From JALORV01 sp963712485 (GTDB taxonomy: Bacteria; Pseudomonadota; Gammaproteobacteria; Burkholderiales; Burkholderiaceae_F), in contig CAVQID010000014.1 of the NCBI GenBank assembly GCA_963712485.1, positions 62,001 to 126,000 of the forward strand: a stretch of DNA of 64,000 bases. Direction: 5' to 3'. Each line of letters begins with the position of its first letter. Within the stretch, counting starts at the first letter, position 1. Position numbers and translations under genes: made by a program. This document shows positions 32,622 to 40,933 of this stretch, one piece after another. The notes under the pieces were generated by a model. That model did not search any database. It was not told the origin of the DNA and saw only the letters and a program-made list of their open reading frames with translations.

Positions 32622-32951
32622 CTATCGCGTCGCCCGTCCCGAAAAGACGACCGGAATGCCCCCGTGGGCGGAAACGATGCGCGACAGCGTCGCAAAGAAC
32701 TCGCTGCCGTCGCGCGTGTCGTGCCAGCCGTTGTCGACCCAAGCGTAATGATGCGCCCCGCTGCGGGCGGCAAGCCATAACTGCTGCATCGGCGCCTGAC
32801 TATTGATGACAATGCGCGATCCGTCTTCGAGTTCCAGGGTCAGCACATTGCCGGCCCGGCTCAACTCGATGTCAACCTCTGCCGCATCCACAGCGCTTTC
32901 AACGGCACGGAGCGCGGCCTCGGCCCGTTCGAGGAACTCGGATTCGGTCAT
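32622..32951 (-). CDS. cyaY: frataxin homologue CyaY
   Basis: 109 residues. Starts MTESEFLERAEAALRAVESA with an acidic first helix (iron-binding in frataxins), then LTLELEDGSRIVINSQAPMQ and QLWLAARSGAHHYAW, the frataxin beta-sheet signature. It modulates iron supply to Fe-S assembly. Convergent with mrcA and divergent from lptM, whose start is only 18 bases away. Confidence 0.95.
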   Translation of the reverse strand: MTESEFLERAEAALRAVESAVDAAEVDIELSRAGNVLTLELEDGSRIVINSQAPMQQLWLAARSGAHHYAWVDNGWHDTRDGSEFFATLSRIVSAHGGIPVVFSGRATR

Positions 32952-32969
32952 GTTAGATTCGTTCGCACG

Positions 32970-33161
32970 ATGGCACGCGCATCACTTCGCATTCTAGGCA
33001 CGGTCTTCGCGGTCGCGGTCGCCGGCTGTGGTCAGAAGGGCCCGCTGTTCCTGCCCCCGCCGGTCGCGGCGCCGCAGTCGACGGCGCCGACCGAGCGCCC
33101 CGCGGAGCGGCCGACGGAGCGGCCCTATCCGGACGCGCCCGCGACGACCGACAAGCGATGA
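32970..33161 (+). CDS. lptM: small lipoprotein LptM (YifL/LppL)
   Basis: 63 residues: MARASLRILGTVFAVAVAGC with lipobox VAGC, then GQKGPLFLPPP, the invariant motif of this family, followed by a Pro/Thr/Glu tail. LptM assists maturation of the LptDE lipopolysaccharide translocon. It overlaps lysA by 4 bases. There is no Shine-Dalgarno and only 18 bases to the divergent cyaY start, so initiation may be nearly leaderless. Confidence 0.93.
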   Translation: MARASLRILGTVFAVAVAGCGQKGPLFLPPPVAAPQSTAPTERPAERPTERPYPDAPATTDKR

Positions 33162-34429
33162 CGACGCTCCCGACGGACGTCGGCTTCGCTTACCGCGACG
33201 GCCAACTGCAGTGCGAACGGGTCGGGGTCGCCGGCCTCGCGGCGCGATTCGGCACCCCGTTGTACATCTATTCGCGCGCCGCGATCACTGCTGCCTATCA
33301 GTCCTACGCGCAGGCGCTGACCGGCCGGGCCGCGCTCGTCTGTTATGCGATGAAGGCCAACTCGAATCTGGCGATCCTCAACGTCCTGGCACGGCTCGGC
33401 GCCGGCTTCGACATCGTCTCGGGAGGCGAACTGGAGCGCGTGCTGGCGGCCGGCGGCGATGCCGCGAAAGTGGTGTTCTCCGGCGTCGGCAAAACCGAAC
33501 AGGAGATCGAGCACGCGCTGCTGGCCGGCATCCTGTGCTTCAACGTCGAATCCGGCGCCGAACTCGACCGGATCGACCGGGTCGCGCAACGCCTGGCGCG
33601 GCGAGCGCGCATCTCGGTGCGCGTCAACCCGGATGTCGACGCCCGGACCCACCCGTACATCTCGACGGGCTTGAAGGGCAACAAGTTCGGTGTCGGACCC
33701 GAGGAGACGCTAGCGTTGTACCGGGATGCCGCCACCCGCCCGGGCATCGAGATCGTCGGAATCGATTGTCATATCGGCTCGCAGATCACCGAGGCGGCAC
33801 CCTACCTCGATGCCGCCGATCGTGTGCTTGATCTGGTGGAGCGAATCGAACGCGACGGCATCGCGCTGGCCCACATTGATTTTGGCGGCGGGCTGGGCAT
33901 CCGCTACCGCGCCGAATCGCCACCTCCGACTGCCGACCTTGTCCGCAGGCTGCTCGAGCGCGTGGATGCGCGCGGCTTCGGTGGCAAGGCCGTGATGTTC
34001 GAACCCGGCCGTTCCATCGTCGGCAATGCCGGGATCCTTGTTACGCGTGTCGAGTACCTCAAGCACACCGAGGCGAAAAACTTTGCCATCGTTGATGCCG
34101 CGATGAACGACCTGCTGCGCCCGTCGCTCTACGATGCGTGGATGGGCGTCGTGCCGGTGCTGGAACGCGTCGCCGCCACAGACACTTACGACATCGTCGG
34201 GCCGGTGTGCGAGTCCGGCGACTGGCTGGCGCGCGACCGTGAGCTGGCGCTTGCGCCCGACGATCTGCTGGCGATCACCAGCGCAGGCGCCTACGGCATG
34301 ACGATGAGTTCGAACTACAACACCCGGCCGCGGCCGGCCGAGGTCATCGTGGACGGCGATCGTGCCTATGGCATCCGCCGCCGCGAGACCGTGGCCGAGC
34401 TTTTCGCCAGCGAATCCGTCCTGCCCTGA
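33158..34429 (+). CDS. lysA: diaminopimelate decarboxylase
   Basis: 423 residues. PLP enzyme converting meso-diaminopimelate to lysine. PLP lysine in CYAMKANSNLAIL, substrate loop DCHIGSQITE, Gly-rich IDFGGGLGIRY, EPGRSIVGNAG, and the partner-active-site GPVCESGDW with its Cys. cyaY-lptM-lysA is a conserved neighbourhood. Confidence 0.97.
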   Translation: MTTLPTDVGFAYRDGQLQCERVGVAGLAARFGTPLYIYSRAAITAAYQSYAQALTGRAALVCYAMKANSNLAILNVLARLGAGFDIVSGGELERVLAAGGDAAKVVFSGVGKTEQEIEHALLAGILCFNVESGAELDRIDRVAQRLARRARISVRVNPDVDARTHPYISTGLKGNKFGVGPEETLALYRDAATRPGIEIVGIDCHIGSQITEAAPYLDAADRVLDLVERIERDGIALAHIDFGGGLGIRYRAESPPPTADLVRRLLERVDARGFGGKAVMFEPGRSIVGNAGILVTRVEYLKHTEAKNFAIVDAAMNDLLRPSLYDAWMGVVPVLERVAATDTYDIVGPVCESGDWLARDRELALAPDDLLAITSAGAYGMTMSSNYNTRPRPAEVIVDGDRAYGIRRRETVAELFASESVLP

Positions 34430-34431
34430 GC

Positions 34432-34542
34432 CTAGGTGCTGGCCCGTGAGTCGGCACCGAATCGCGCCCCGAGCGCGTGCCAGATCTGCGCACCCAGCCA
34501 CACCGCCAGAACAGCACCCATAGATCGCAGGCTCTGCGACAT
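34432..34542 (-). CDS. possible 36-residue hydrophobic peptide, doubtful
   Basis: A frame starting MSQSLRSMGAVLAVWLGAQI, ending TAG two bases beyond the lysA stop, convergent with lysA. The middle is hydrophobic enough for one membrane segment. The 253-base lysA-guaC gap otherwise shows no gene. No clear Shine-Dalgarno and no family recognised, so this may be chance. Confidence 0.2.
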   Translation of the reverse strand: MSQSLRSMGAVLAVWLGAQIWHALGARFGADSRAST

Positions 34543-34682
34543 CGTTCTTCGCCGCCTTGATCGCGCACGAACCGGCCATTCTTACGGTGGGCGCGGGTGC
34601 ATGCCCCGCTTCGCCGCTAAGGCCCGACGCAATCGGCGCTCGCCCGCTAGACTGAACCGCTGCCTCGGCCCGGGGAACCGCC

Positions 34683-35723
34683 ATGCACATCGAATACGAA
34701 GTGAAGCTGGACTTCAAGGACGTCTTGATCCGGCCGAAACGGTCGACCCTCACATCCCGCTCGGACGTGGACATCACGCGTGACTTTGTATTCCGCCATG
34801 CGGGAGTGAAGTATCACGGTATCCCGATCATCGCGTCCAACATGGACTCGACCGGCACGTTCGAGATGGCGCGCGCGCTCGACGGCTTTCGCCTGTCAAC
34901 CGCCCTGCACAAGCATTACAGCGTCGAGGACTGCGTTGCCTTCTTCCGTGCGCTCGAACGAAAATCGGCGGCGTTCTATTCGATGGGCATCACCAAGGCC
35001 GACGAGGAAAAGTTCAGTCGCGTGATGGAAGCCGGCGGCGACGCGCTCGAGTATGTCTGCATCGACGTGGCGAACGGCTACCACGAGAATTTCGTCACCT
35101 TCGTCACGCGCATCCGAACCTCATACCCGCGCCTCGTCATCATGGCGGGAAACGTGGTGACCGGGGAAATGACGGAAGAGCTGATCCTCTCGGGCGCGGA
35201 CATCGTCAAGGTTGGCATCGGCCCCGGATCGGTGTGCACCACGCGCAGGATGACGGGCGTCGGCTATCCGCAGCTTTCAGCGGTGATCGAATGCGCGGAC
35301 GCGGCGCACGGCCTGTCGGGCCTGATCTGCGCCGACGGTGGCTGCACCACGCCGGGAGATGTCGCCAAGGCGTTTGGCGGCGGTGCCGACTTCGTCATGC
35401 TGGGCGGAATGTTCGCCGGACACGACGAATCCGGCGGTGAACTTATCGATCGGGACGGGACCAGCTACAAGCGCTTCTACGGCATGAGCAGCAAGGCCGC
35501 GATGGAGCGTTACTCCGGCGGGGTTGCGGGTTACCGCGCTGCCGAGGGCAAGGAAGTCCTGGTGCCGCATCGCGGGCCTGTTGCCAACACGGCTCAGGAA
35601 ATCCTCGGCGGCGTGCGCTCGGCCTGCACCTACGTGGGGGCGCGCCGGCTCAAGGAACTGTCGAAGCGCACGAGCTTCGTCCGCGTCTCGCAGCAGGTCA
35701 ATGAGGTGTTCGGCAAGACCTAA
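34683..35723 (+). CDS. guaC: GMP reductase
   Basis: 346 residues. NADPH-dependent deamination of GMP to IMP. IMPDH/GMPR barrel with the catalytic Cys loop GIGPGSVCTTRRMTGVGYPQ, GNVVTGEMTEELILSGADIV, and RFYGMSSKAAMERYSGG. The absence of CBS domains and the CTTRRMTG sequence separate it from GuaB. Convergent with the cytochrome c4 gene, stops 20 bases apart. Confidence 0.95.
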   Translation: MHIEYEVKLDFKDVLIRPKRSTLTSRSDVDITRDFVFRHAGVKYHGIPIIASNMDSTGTFEMARALDGFRLSTALHKHYSVEDCVAFFRALERKSAAFYSMGITKADEEKFSRVMEAGGDALEYVCIDVANGYHENFVTFVTRIRTSYPRLVIMAGNVVTGEMTEELILSGADIVKVGIGPGSVCTTRRMTGVGYPQLSAVIECADAAHGLSGLICADGGCTTPGDVAKAFGGGADFVMLGGMFAGHDESGGELIDRDGTSYKRFYGMSSKAAMERYSGGVAGYRAAEGKEVLVPHRGPVANTAQEILGGVRSACTYVGARRLKELSKRTSFVRVSQQVNEVFGKT

Positions 35724-35743
35724 GAACGCCTTCTAAGAATGCC

Positions 35744-36403
35744 TTACTTGCGCAGTCCCTGGATGAAATCGGCGACTGCACGCACTTCCGCATCGGACAG
35801 CCGGGCGGCGATCTGCTGCATCGGCATGCTGTTGCGCCGGGTGCCGTCGCGAAATGCCTTGAGTGTCGCTTCGGTGTACTCGGCGTGCTGCCCGGCGAGG
35901 CGGGGATACTGGTTCGGTATCCCGGCACCTGTCGGGTTGTGACAGCCTGCGCAGGCCGGCAATGCCTTTTCCGGCAGGCCGGCGCGCCAGATGCGCTGGC
36001 CCAGTTCCAGGGTTTCCTTGTTCCGCGCTGTGTCCGGCTTTGCCGACTGACTGCCGAACCAGGCCGACAGGTTGCGCCGGTCCTGGTCGGACAAGCTTGC
36101 CGCGATGCCGTTCATGATCCCGCTCTCGCGCGCCGGCTGCTGCTCTCCTGAGCGGACCGTGTAATCGACGAGTTGCTTGTACAGGTAGTGCGGATGCTGC
36201 TGCGCCAGGCGGGGATTCGCGCCAATCGTCGAATTACCGTCGGCGGCATGGCAGGCCGCGCACACCTGCGATGCCACCTGCTGCCCCTTGACGGGATCCG
36301 CCTTGGCCGCCGCCTTGTCCTGCGCCGCCACCAACGGCGTTCCGACCAGCCCGCACAATGCTGCAAACACGATTGTGCAACGACGCCACATCGACATCTT
36401 CAT
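35744..36403 (-). CDS. cytochrome c4, dihaem
   Basis: 219 residues from ATG 36403 (MKMSMWRRCTIVFAALCGLV), with a Sec signal peptide ending near VAAQ. Two class I cytochrome domains, each with one haem site: CAACHAADG (about residue 48) and CAGCHNPTG (about 145); likely axial Met in ESGIMNGIAASLSD and NSMPMQQIAARLSD. It shuttles electrons in the periplasm to terminal oxidases. Next to engB, a common pairing in this group. Confidence 0.94.
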   Translation of the reverse strand: MKMSMWRRCTIVFAALCGLVGTPLVAAQDKAAAKADPVKGQQVASQVCAACHAADGNSTIGANPRLAQQHPHYLYKQLVDYTVRSGEQQPARESGIMNGIAASLSDQDRRNLSAWFGSQSAKPDTARNKETLELGQRIWRAGLPEKALPACAGCHNPTGAGIPNQYPRLAGQHAEYTEATLKAFRDGTRRNSMPMQQIAARLSDAEVRAVADFIQGLRK

Positions 36404-36546
36404 CGCATGCCTTCGATGGTTGAACTCCGGCGACCGGTTCGGCGCGTGCGCGGCGCCACCTCGCCACCCGACGCTGCGGACGCACTTCAGGCCGCTTCGC
36501 AAAGCCGCGTATTCTACCGAAGTCCCGCCTCGTCCCCGCCCGCGCT

Positions 36547-37167
36547 TTGTCGCTGTTTCATTCCGCCCGCTTCGTCACCTCGGTGGCCGAACTTCCGGCA
36601 ATCGCGCCGCCGGGCCTGCCGGAGATCGCCTTTGCCGGCCGGTCCAACGCCGGCAAGTCGACGGTCATCAACGTGCTGACTCAGCAGAAGCGGCTCGCTT
36701 TTGCGAGCAAGACGCCGGGTCGCACGCAGTTGCTCAATTTCTTTGCCGTCAGCGAGAAGAACGAGCTGGGAGAGCGCGTCGAGCGCGCCGTGCTCGTCGA
36801 CCTGCCCGGCTACGGCTACGCCAGGGCCGATGCGGGCCAGCGTGCCACATGGGACGAACTGGTCGGCGGCTATGTGGGCAATCGCCAGTCGCTGATCGGC
36901 ATTGTCCTCGTGATGGACGCGCGCCGGCCATTTATGGCGGGCGATGACGCGCTGTTGCAGTTCATCGACCGGCGTGGTTGCCTGCTTCACTTTCTGCTGA
37001 ACAAGGCCGATCAGCTGGGACGCACCGAGCAGCGCGCCGCGCTGGCACTCGCCCGCAAGCGCGCCGAATCGATCGGCGAGCGCGCCAGCGCTCAGCTTTT
37101 TTCCGGACTGAAGCGCGAGGGCATCGAAGAGCTGACGCAGACGCTGACGCGCTGGCTCTTCGCGTGA
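36547..37167 (+). CDS. engB: ribosome biogenesis GTPase EngB (YihA/YsxC)
   Basis: 206 residues from TTG 36547. G1 GRSNAGKST (31-39), G3 VDLPGYGYA, G4 LLNKADQL, and FASKTPGRTQLLNFF before G3, typical of EngB. It assists 50S subunit assembly. No ATG is near the N-terminus, so TTG is the best start. Its 3' end faces a minus-strand small-RNA candidate. Confidence 0.94.
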   Translation: MSLFHSARFVTSVAELPAIAPPGLPEIAFAGRSNAGKSTVINVLTQQKRLAFASKTPGRTQLLNFFAVSEKNELGERVERAVLVDLPGYGYARADAGQRATWDELVGGYVGNRQSLIGIVLVMDARRPFMAGDDALLQFIDRRGCLLHFLLNKADQLGRTEQRAALALARKRAESIGERASAQLFSGLKREGIEELTQTLTRWLFA

Positions 37168-37193
37168 TGACGGCCCACCCTTATCATCGGCTC

Positions 37194-37222
37194 AAAAAAA
37201 TGCCCCGGAAAAGTCCGGGGCA
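37194..37222 (-). terminator. Rho-independent terminator of the engB-hemB sRNA candidate
   Basis: TGCCCCGGA / TCCGGGGCA, a perfect 9-base stem (37201-37209, 37214-37222) with a 4-base loop. Seven As at 37194-37200 become seven Us on the minus-strand transcript. The plus side has no U-run, so the signal is strongly one-directional and does not serve engB. Confidence 0.88.
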
Positions 37223-37293
37223 GGAATGCCTTGTTACATCAAGGCACCCGCCCAGGGAGGTGAAGCGGGAGACGACGGATCGTCCATCATCTA
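37194..37293 (-). ncRNA. candidate small regulatory RNA convergent with engB
   Basis: Read on the minus strand from about 37293, four hairpins follow one another: GACGA-UCCG-UCGUC (37284-37271), CCCGC-loop-GCGGG (37269-37247), UGCCUUG-AUGUAA-CAAGGCA (37246-37227), then a perfect 9-base-pair terminator with seven Us (37222-37194). The second loop reads UUCACCUCCCUGG and contains CACCUCC, the 16S anti-Shine-Dalgarno sequence, so it could pair with mRNA ribosome-binding sites. A weak -10 (TATCTT at 37305-37300) would give a transcript near 100 nt. No minus-strand gene explains the terminator. Spot 42 occupies the same place relative to engB in E. coli. Sequence similarity to a named RNA was not recognised. 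Confidence 0.62.
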
Positions 37294-37344
37294 TGACGCA
37301 AGATAGCTAACGCAGTTCAGAACTTCGAGTTGGGACTTCCCCTC

Positions 37345-38352
37345 ATGCAAATCCTCGGCCAGTTTCCCGCCGTACGCATGCGCCGCATGCGCCGCGATGA
37401 CTTTTCCCGCCGGCTGATGCGCGAAAACGTGCTCACCGTCGATGACCTCATTTATCCGGTCTTCATCCTCGACGGTAACCGCCGGCGTGAAGCGGTCGCT
37501 TCCATGCCTGGCGTCGAGCGCCTGTCGGTCGACGAGCTGATGCCGGTGGCTGAAGAGTGTTTGCAGCTCGGCATACCGGTCATCGCGCTGTTCCCGGTCA
37601 TCGACGCGGAGCTGAAATCGATCGACGGCGCCGAAGCAACCAATGCGGACGGACTCGTGCCGCGTGCAGTACGTGCGCTGAAGCAGAGGTTCCCGCAGCT
37701 GGGTGTGCTCACGGATGTCGCGCTGGATCCGTTCACGACTCACGGTCAGGACGGGCTCATCAACGAACAAGGCTACGTGCTGAACGACGAGACTATCTCG
37801 GTGCTGGTGCGGCAGGCGCTCGTGCAGGCAGAGGCCGGGGTCGACATCGTCGCGCCCAGCGACATGATGGATGGTCGGATCGGCGAAATCCGGCGGGCGC
37901 TGGAATCGGCCGGCCGCATCCACACGCGCATCATGGCGTACGCGGCGAAGTACGCGAGCGCCTTTTATGGTCCATTTCGCGACGCCGTCGGATCGGCGCC
38001 CAATCTCGGCGCGTCGAACAAGATGGTCTACCAGATGGACCCGGCGAACTCCGACGAAGCACTCTGGGAAGTGGGTCTGGACCTCGCCGAAGGCGCCGAC
38101 ATGGTGATGGTCAAGCCCGGCATGCCTTATCTCGACATCGTGCGACGGGTGAAAGACACCTACCGCGCGCCGACCTTTGTCTACCAGGTCAGCGGCGAGT
38201 ACGCGATGCTGAAGGCCGCCGCCGCGCAAGGCTGGCTCGACGAGCGCAAGGTCGTCATGGAGTCGCTGCTCGGTTTCAAGCGCGCCGGGGCCGACGGCAT
38301 CCTGACGTATTTCGCGCTGCGGGTGGCCCGCTGGCTCAAGGACCAGCGCTAG
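37345..38352 (+). CDS. hemB: delta-aminolevulinic acid dehydratase (porphobilinogen synthase)
   Basis: 335 residues from ATG 37345; a TTG five codons earlier is possible. Condenses two ALA to porphobilinogen. The two Schiff-base lysines are in AYAAKYASAFYGPF and MVKPGMPYLD. The metal site reads DVALDPFTTHGQDG with Asp rather than the Cys cluster, the Mg-dependent type known from Pseudomonas. corA follows after 11 bases. Confidence 0.96.
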   Translation: MQILGQFPAVRMRRMRRDDFSRRLMRENVLTVDDLIYPVFILDGNRRREAVASMPGVERLSVDELMPVAEECLQLGIPVIALFPVIDAELKSIDGAEATNADGLVPRAVRALKQRFPQLGVLTDVALDPFTTHGQDGLINEQGYVLNDETISVLVRQALVQAEAGVDIVAPSDMMDGRIGEIRRALESAGRIHTRIMAYAAKYASAFYGPFRDAVGSAPNLGASNKMVYQMDPANSDEALWEVGLDLAEGADMVMVKPGMPYLDIVRRVKDTYRAPTFVYQVSGEYAMLKAAAAQGWLDERKVVMESLLGFKRAGADGILTYFALRVARWLKDQR

Positions 38353-38363
38353 GCGCCGACGCC

Positions 38364-39467
38364 GTGAAGTGGATCGAGGTCACCGCGCAGCGCGCGACGG
38401 AACTCGTCTCCGAGCCGTCCGGTGTACCCGTGGACGGGTTCCTCTGGCTCGATGTGCTGCACGATGAGGCGATCGCCGAACCCGAAACGCTGCGGGATAC
38501 GGTTCAGCGCGTCGCCGGGATCCGCCTGCACGATCTGCACCTGCAGGATGCCGCGAACCTGCAACACCCGTCTTACTTCGACAGCACCAGCGCATACGAC
38601 ATGCTCGTGTTCCGCAAGCTGGCGATCGGTGAGCTGAAGCCTCTCGAGGAAAAGGCCGGGAAGGCCGACCAGCGCCGCATGTTGCAAGAAATCGTCACGC
38701 GCCCGATCACGTTCTTCGTGCTCGACCGCCTGCTGCTGACCGTGCGTCAGGGCACCAGCAAGACCATCGAACAGATTCGCCAGCGCCTGCTCGATCCGCG
38801 GGCACGCAGTGAAGCGTCGCCATACGACAAGTCCAGATTGCCGAAGTCTGCAGGCGAACTGATGTTGCGCATGCTCAATGGCATGGTCGATCGCTACCTC
38901 GAGTTGCGCGAACCGCTGTCCGACCGGCTGGATCGCTGGCAGCGCGACCTGCTCGACCCGCGTCGTCCCTTCGGCAACTGGTCTGCGCTGCTCGAGGCAC
39001 GCATCGAGCTGCGCCGGCTCGAAAACCTCTGCGAGGGGCAATACGACGCGCTGACCGAGTTACGCGATTCGTACCTGGAGGAGACACCCGACGCGAGCCT
39101 GAACGATGCCTATCTGGTTCGGCTCAACGACGTTCTGGAACACATCCAGCGCGTCCTGCACCACGCACGGCGGCTGGAAGCTTCGGCGGAATCGGCGGTG
39201 CAGCTTCACTTTTCCGCCAACACAAACCAAACCAACGAGATCGTGCGCAAGCTGACGGCGATCGCGGCGATTTTCGCGCCCCTGACGCTGATCACCGGCA
39301 TCTTCGGCATGAATTTTCACTTCATGCCGCTGCTGCGCGACCCGCAAGGGTTCTGGTGGACGCTCGCCGCAATGGGCACCATTGTCACCGTCGCCCTGCT
39401 CTATTTCTGGGCGCGGCGGATTCTCGATCGACCGCGCACTCCCCGGCCGCCACGCTGGCTGCGCTGA
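38364..39467 (+). CDS. corA: CorA-family magnesium/cobalt transporter
   Basis: 367 residues from GTG 38364 (VKWIEVTAQRATELVSEPSG). Large cytoplasmic N-terminal domain, long helices, then two C-terminal transmembrane helices with the selectivity motif GMN in LITGIFGMNFHFMPLL and a basic tail. The loop after GMN lacks the usual MPEL, so ion choice is uncertain. Probably cotranscribed with hemB. Its stop abuts the stop of the convergent gene (TGATCA at 39465-39470). Confidence 0.9.
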   Translation: MKWIEVTAQRATELVSEPSGVPVDGFLWLDVLHDEAIAEPETLRDTVQRVAGIRLHDLHLQDAANLQHPSYFDSTSAYDMLVFRKLAIGELKPLEEKAGKADQRRMLQEIVTRPITFFVLDRLLLTVRQGTSKTIEQIRQRLLDPRARSEASPYDKSRLPKSAGELMLRMLNGMVDRYLELREPLSDRLDRWQRDLLDPRRPFGNWSALLEARIELRRLENLCEGQYDALTELRDSYLEETPDASLNDAYLVRLNDVLEHIQRVLHHARRLEASAESAVQLHFSANTNQTNEIVRKLTAIAAIFAPLTLITGIFGMNFHFMPLLRDPQGFWWTLAAMGTIVTVALLYFWARRILDRPRTPRPPRWLR

Positions 39468-40124
39468 TCAGCGCGTCAGGCCGCAGCCCGTATAAAAGGT
39501 GCCGTCCATCGCGACCACCGCACGTCGACCGAACGTCGCTTCGGACATCGTGTCGCTGCACAGACCGGATGAGAGTTCGACGCGGATTCGTGCGCCAGCG
39601 TTCTCGGCTTCGTAGAGCACGATGGCGCCCTCGAATCGGATGGCCTTCGCCTGAAACCTGCGCAACCCGTCCGGTGTCTTGAAGGTGGCCGACTGGCCGT
39701 CCGCAACGAAGCTCCAGGCCGGCTCGTTGCCAGCCGCCCAGAGTCGGGCCGAAGCCGGAATGTTGGTCGGTCGCTCGGCGCAGGAGGCCACCCACCCGAG
39801 CGAACGATGCAGCTCGGTGGCCGTGATCCGACCGTTCTCCGCATAGCCGGCGAGTTCCAGGTAGATGCCTCGCAAGGGATCGGCCGATTGCCGCCAGCGT
39901 TCCTGAACTGCCGCAAACAGCAACCGGTCCGGCGTCGCGTCGATGAAGGGTGAGCCGCGCATTTCCAGCGTCGACCTCTTGCCGACGCCGACACAACTGC
40001 GGAACAACCATTTGCTGAATTCGTACCGGGCGAAGCCGGAAAGCGGCATGCTCCGCGGAATCTCGGTGGCGATCGTCGGCGTGAGCGTCAGCAGCAAGAG
40101 CAGTGCGGGGAGTCGCTTCTTCAT
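39468..40124 (-). CDS. secreted protein of unknown function, COG3650-like
   Basis: 218 residues with a signal peptide (KKRLPALLLLLTLTPTIA). The N-terminal half has LSGFARYEFSKWLFRSCVGV and RGIYLELAGYAENG; the C-terminal half has AAGNEPAWSF, followed by SSGLCSDTMSEATFGRRAVV and TGCGLTR. The GNEPxW plus CxDxMS pattern recalls small periplasmic proteins of COG3650, of unknown role. Cys pairs suggest disulfides. The ATG overlaps the hslR stop. Confidence 0.7.
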   Translation of the reverse strand: MKKRLPALLLLLTLTPTIATEIPRSMPLSGFARYEFSKWLFRSCVGVGKRSTLEMRGSPFIDATPDRLLFAAVQERWRQSADPLRGIYLELAGYAENGRITATELHRSLGWVASCAERPTNIPASARLWAAGNEPAWSFVADGQSATFKTPDGLRRFQAKAIRFEGAIVLYEAENAGARIRVELSSGLCSDTMSEATFGRRAVVAMDGTFYTGCGLTR

Positions 40125-40540
40125 TCGCGGTCGTCTTCGAATGGCGGCAGTGATGTCGCGAGCCGTCGCAACTCCCGCGCGTCGCGTTTCGACGGCCTGC
40201 CTTTGATCGACCTGGCCGGCTCATGCGTGAGGCGACGAGCCGCCGCCGCACTGGCGCGCCGCATCCGGCTTTCCGGCGTTTCTTCATAGAGGCGCTGAGC
40301 CACGGGCGCGGGTCCGCGCACCTCGGAAAGTCCGCGCACGTGCAGTTCCAGACGCTCTTCCCCGCGCAGCGCATCGATCCGGTCGCCGACCCGCACGGCA
40401 CGCGCAGGCTTCACACGCTGGCCGTTGACCTGCACTCGACCGCGCTCGACCGCCTCCGCCGCCAGTGATCGCGTCTTGAACAGACGCGCGGCCCAGAGCC
40501 ACTTGTCGATGCGGACAGTGACAACGCTATCGATGGACAC
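40121..40540 (-). CDS. hslR: RNA-binding S4-domain heat-shock protein Hsp15
   Basis: 139 residues from GTG 40540. One S4 domain: IDKWLWAARLFKTRSLAAEA, VQVNGQRVKPARAVRVGDRI; then a basic C-terminal tail (RRLTHEPARSIKGRPSKRDA). Hsp15 recycles stalled 50S subunits carrying nascent chains. Overlaps the downstream secreted-protein gene. Confidence 0.92.
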   Translation of the reverse strand: MSIDSVVTVRIDKWLWAARLFKTRSLAAEAVERGRVQVNGQRVKPARAVRVGDRIDALRGEERLELHVRGLSEVRGPAPVAQRLYEETPESRMRRASAAAARRLTHEPARSIKGRPSKRDARELRRLATSLPPFEDDRE

Positions 40541-40594
40541 CGGAAAATCCTAGCGAGTTCGTGCGGTACAGCCCCTCCGAGCGGAGCGCACGGT

Positions 40595-40933
40595 TCAGGC
40601 GAGCAGCGGCGGCACCTGCGTCTCGTCGACGACCCACCTCAGGTACTGTGGCAGCCCGGAAGTCACCGGCCATGCGACCACTTCGGGAACATCGTACGGA
40701 TGCAACGCCCGGATCGTCGACTCGACCTCGGCATAGCGCTCGCGCGTCGTCTTGATTAACAGCGGCACTTCCACGGCCCGCTCTACGGCGCCCTGCCAGC
40801 GGTAGATCGAATCAACCGGGGCGAGGCGGTTCACACAGGCCGCAAGGTGCTGTTCAACCAGCGTGCGGGCGATGCGGTCGGCGACCGCGCCGTCCGGGCA
40901 GTTCGTGAGGACAATGATGACGTTGTCGATCAC
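40595..40933 (-). CDS. cutA: divalent-cation tolerance protein CutA
   Basis: 112 residues from GTG 40933 (VIDNVIIVLTNCPDGAVADR). CutA trimer family signatures: LVEQHLAACVNRLAPVDSIY, RWQGAVERAVEVPLLIKTTR, and HPYDVPEVVAWPVTSGLPQY. Linked to copper tolerance in E. coli, though the molecular role is unsettled. GTGA overlap with the nodJ-like gene couples it to the exporter. Confidence 0.94.
   Translation of the reverse strand: MIDNVIIVLTNCPDGAVADRIARTLVEQHLAACVNRLAPVDSIYRWQGAVERAVEVPLLIKTTRERYAEVESTIRALHPYDVPEVVAWPVTSGLPQYLRWVVDETQVPPLLA

Noticed and set aside
37557..39467. 636-codon reading frame covering hemB and corA
   Set aside because: The first 270 codons are an out-of-frame reading of hemB; the real corA starts at GTG 38364.
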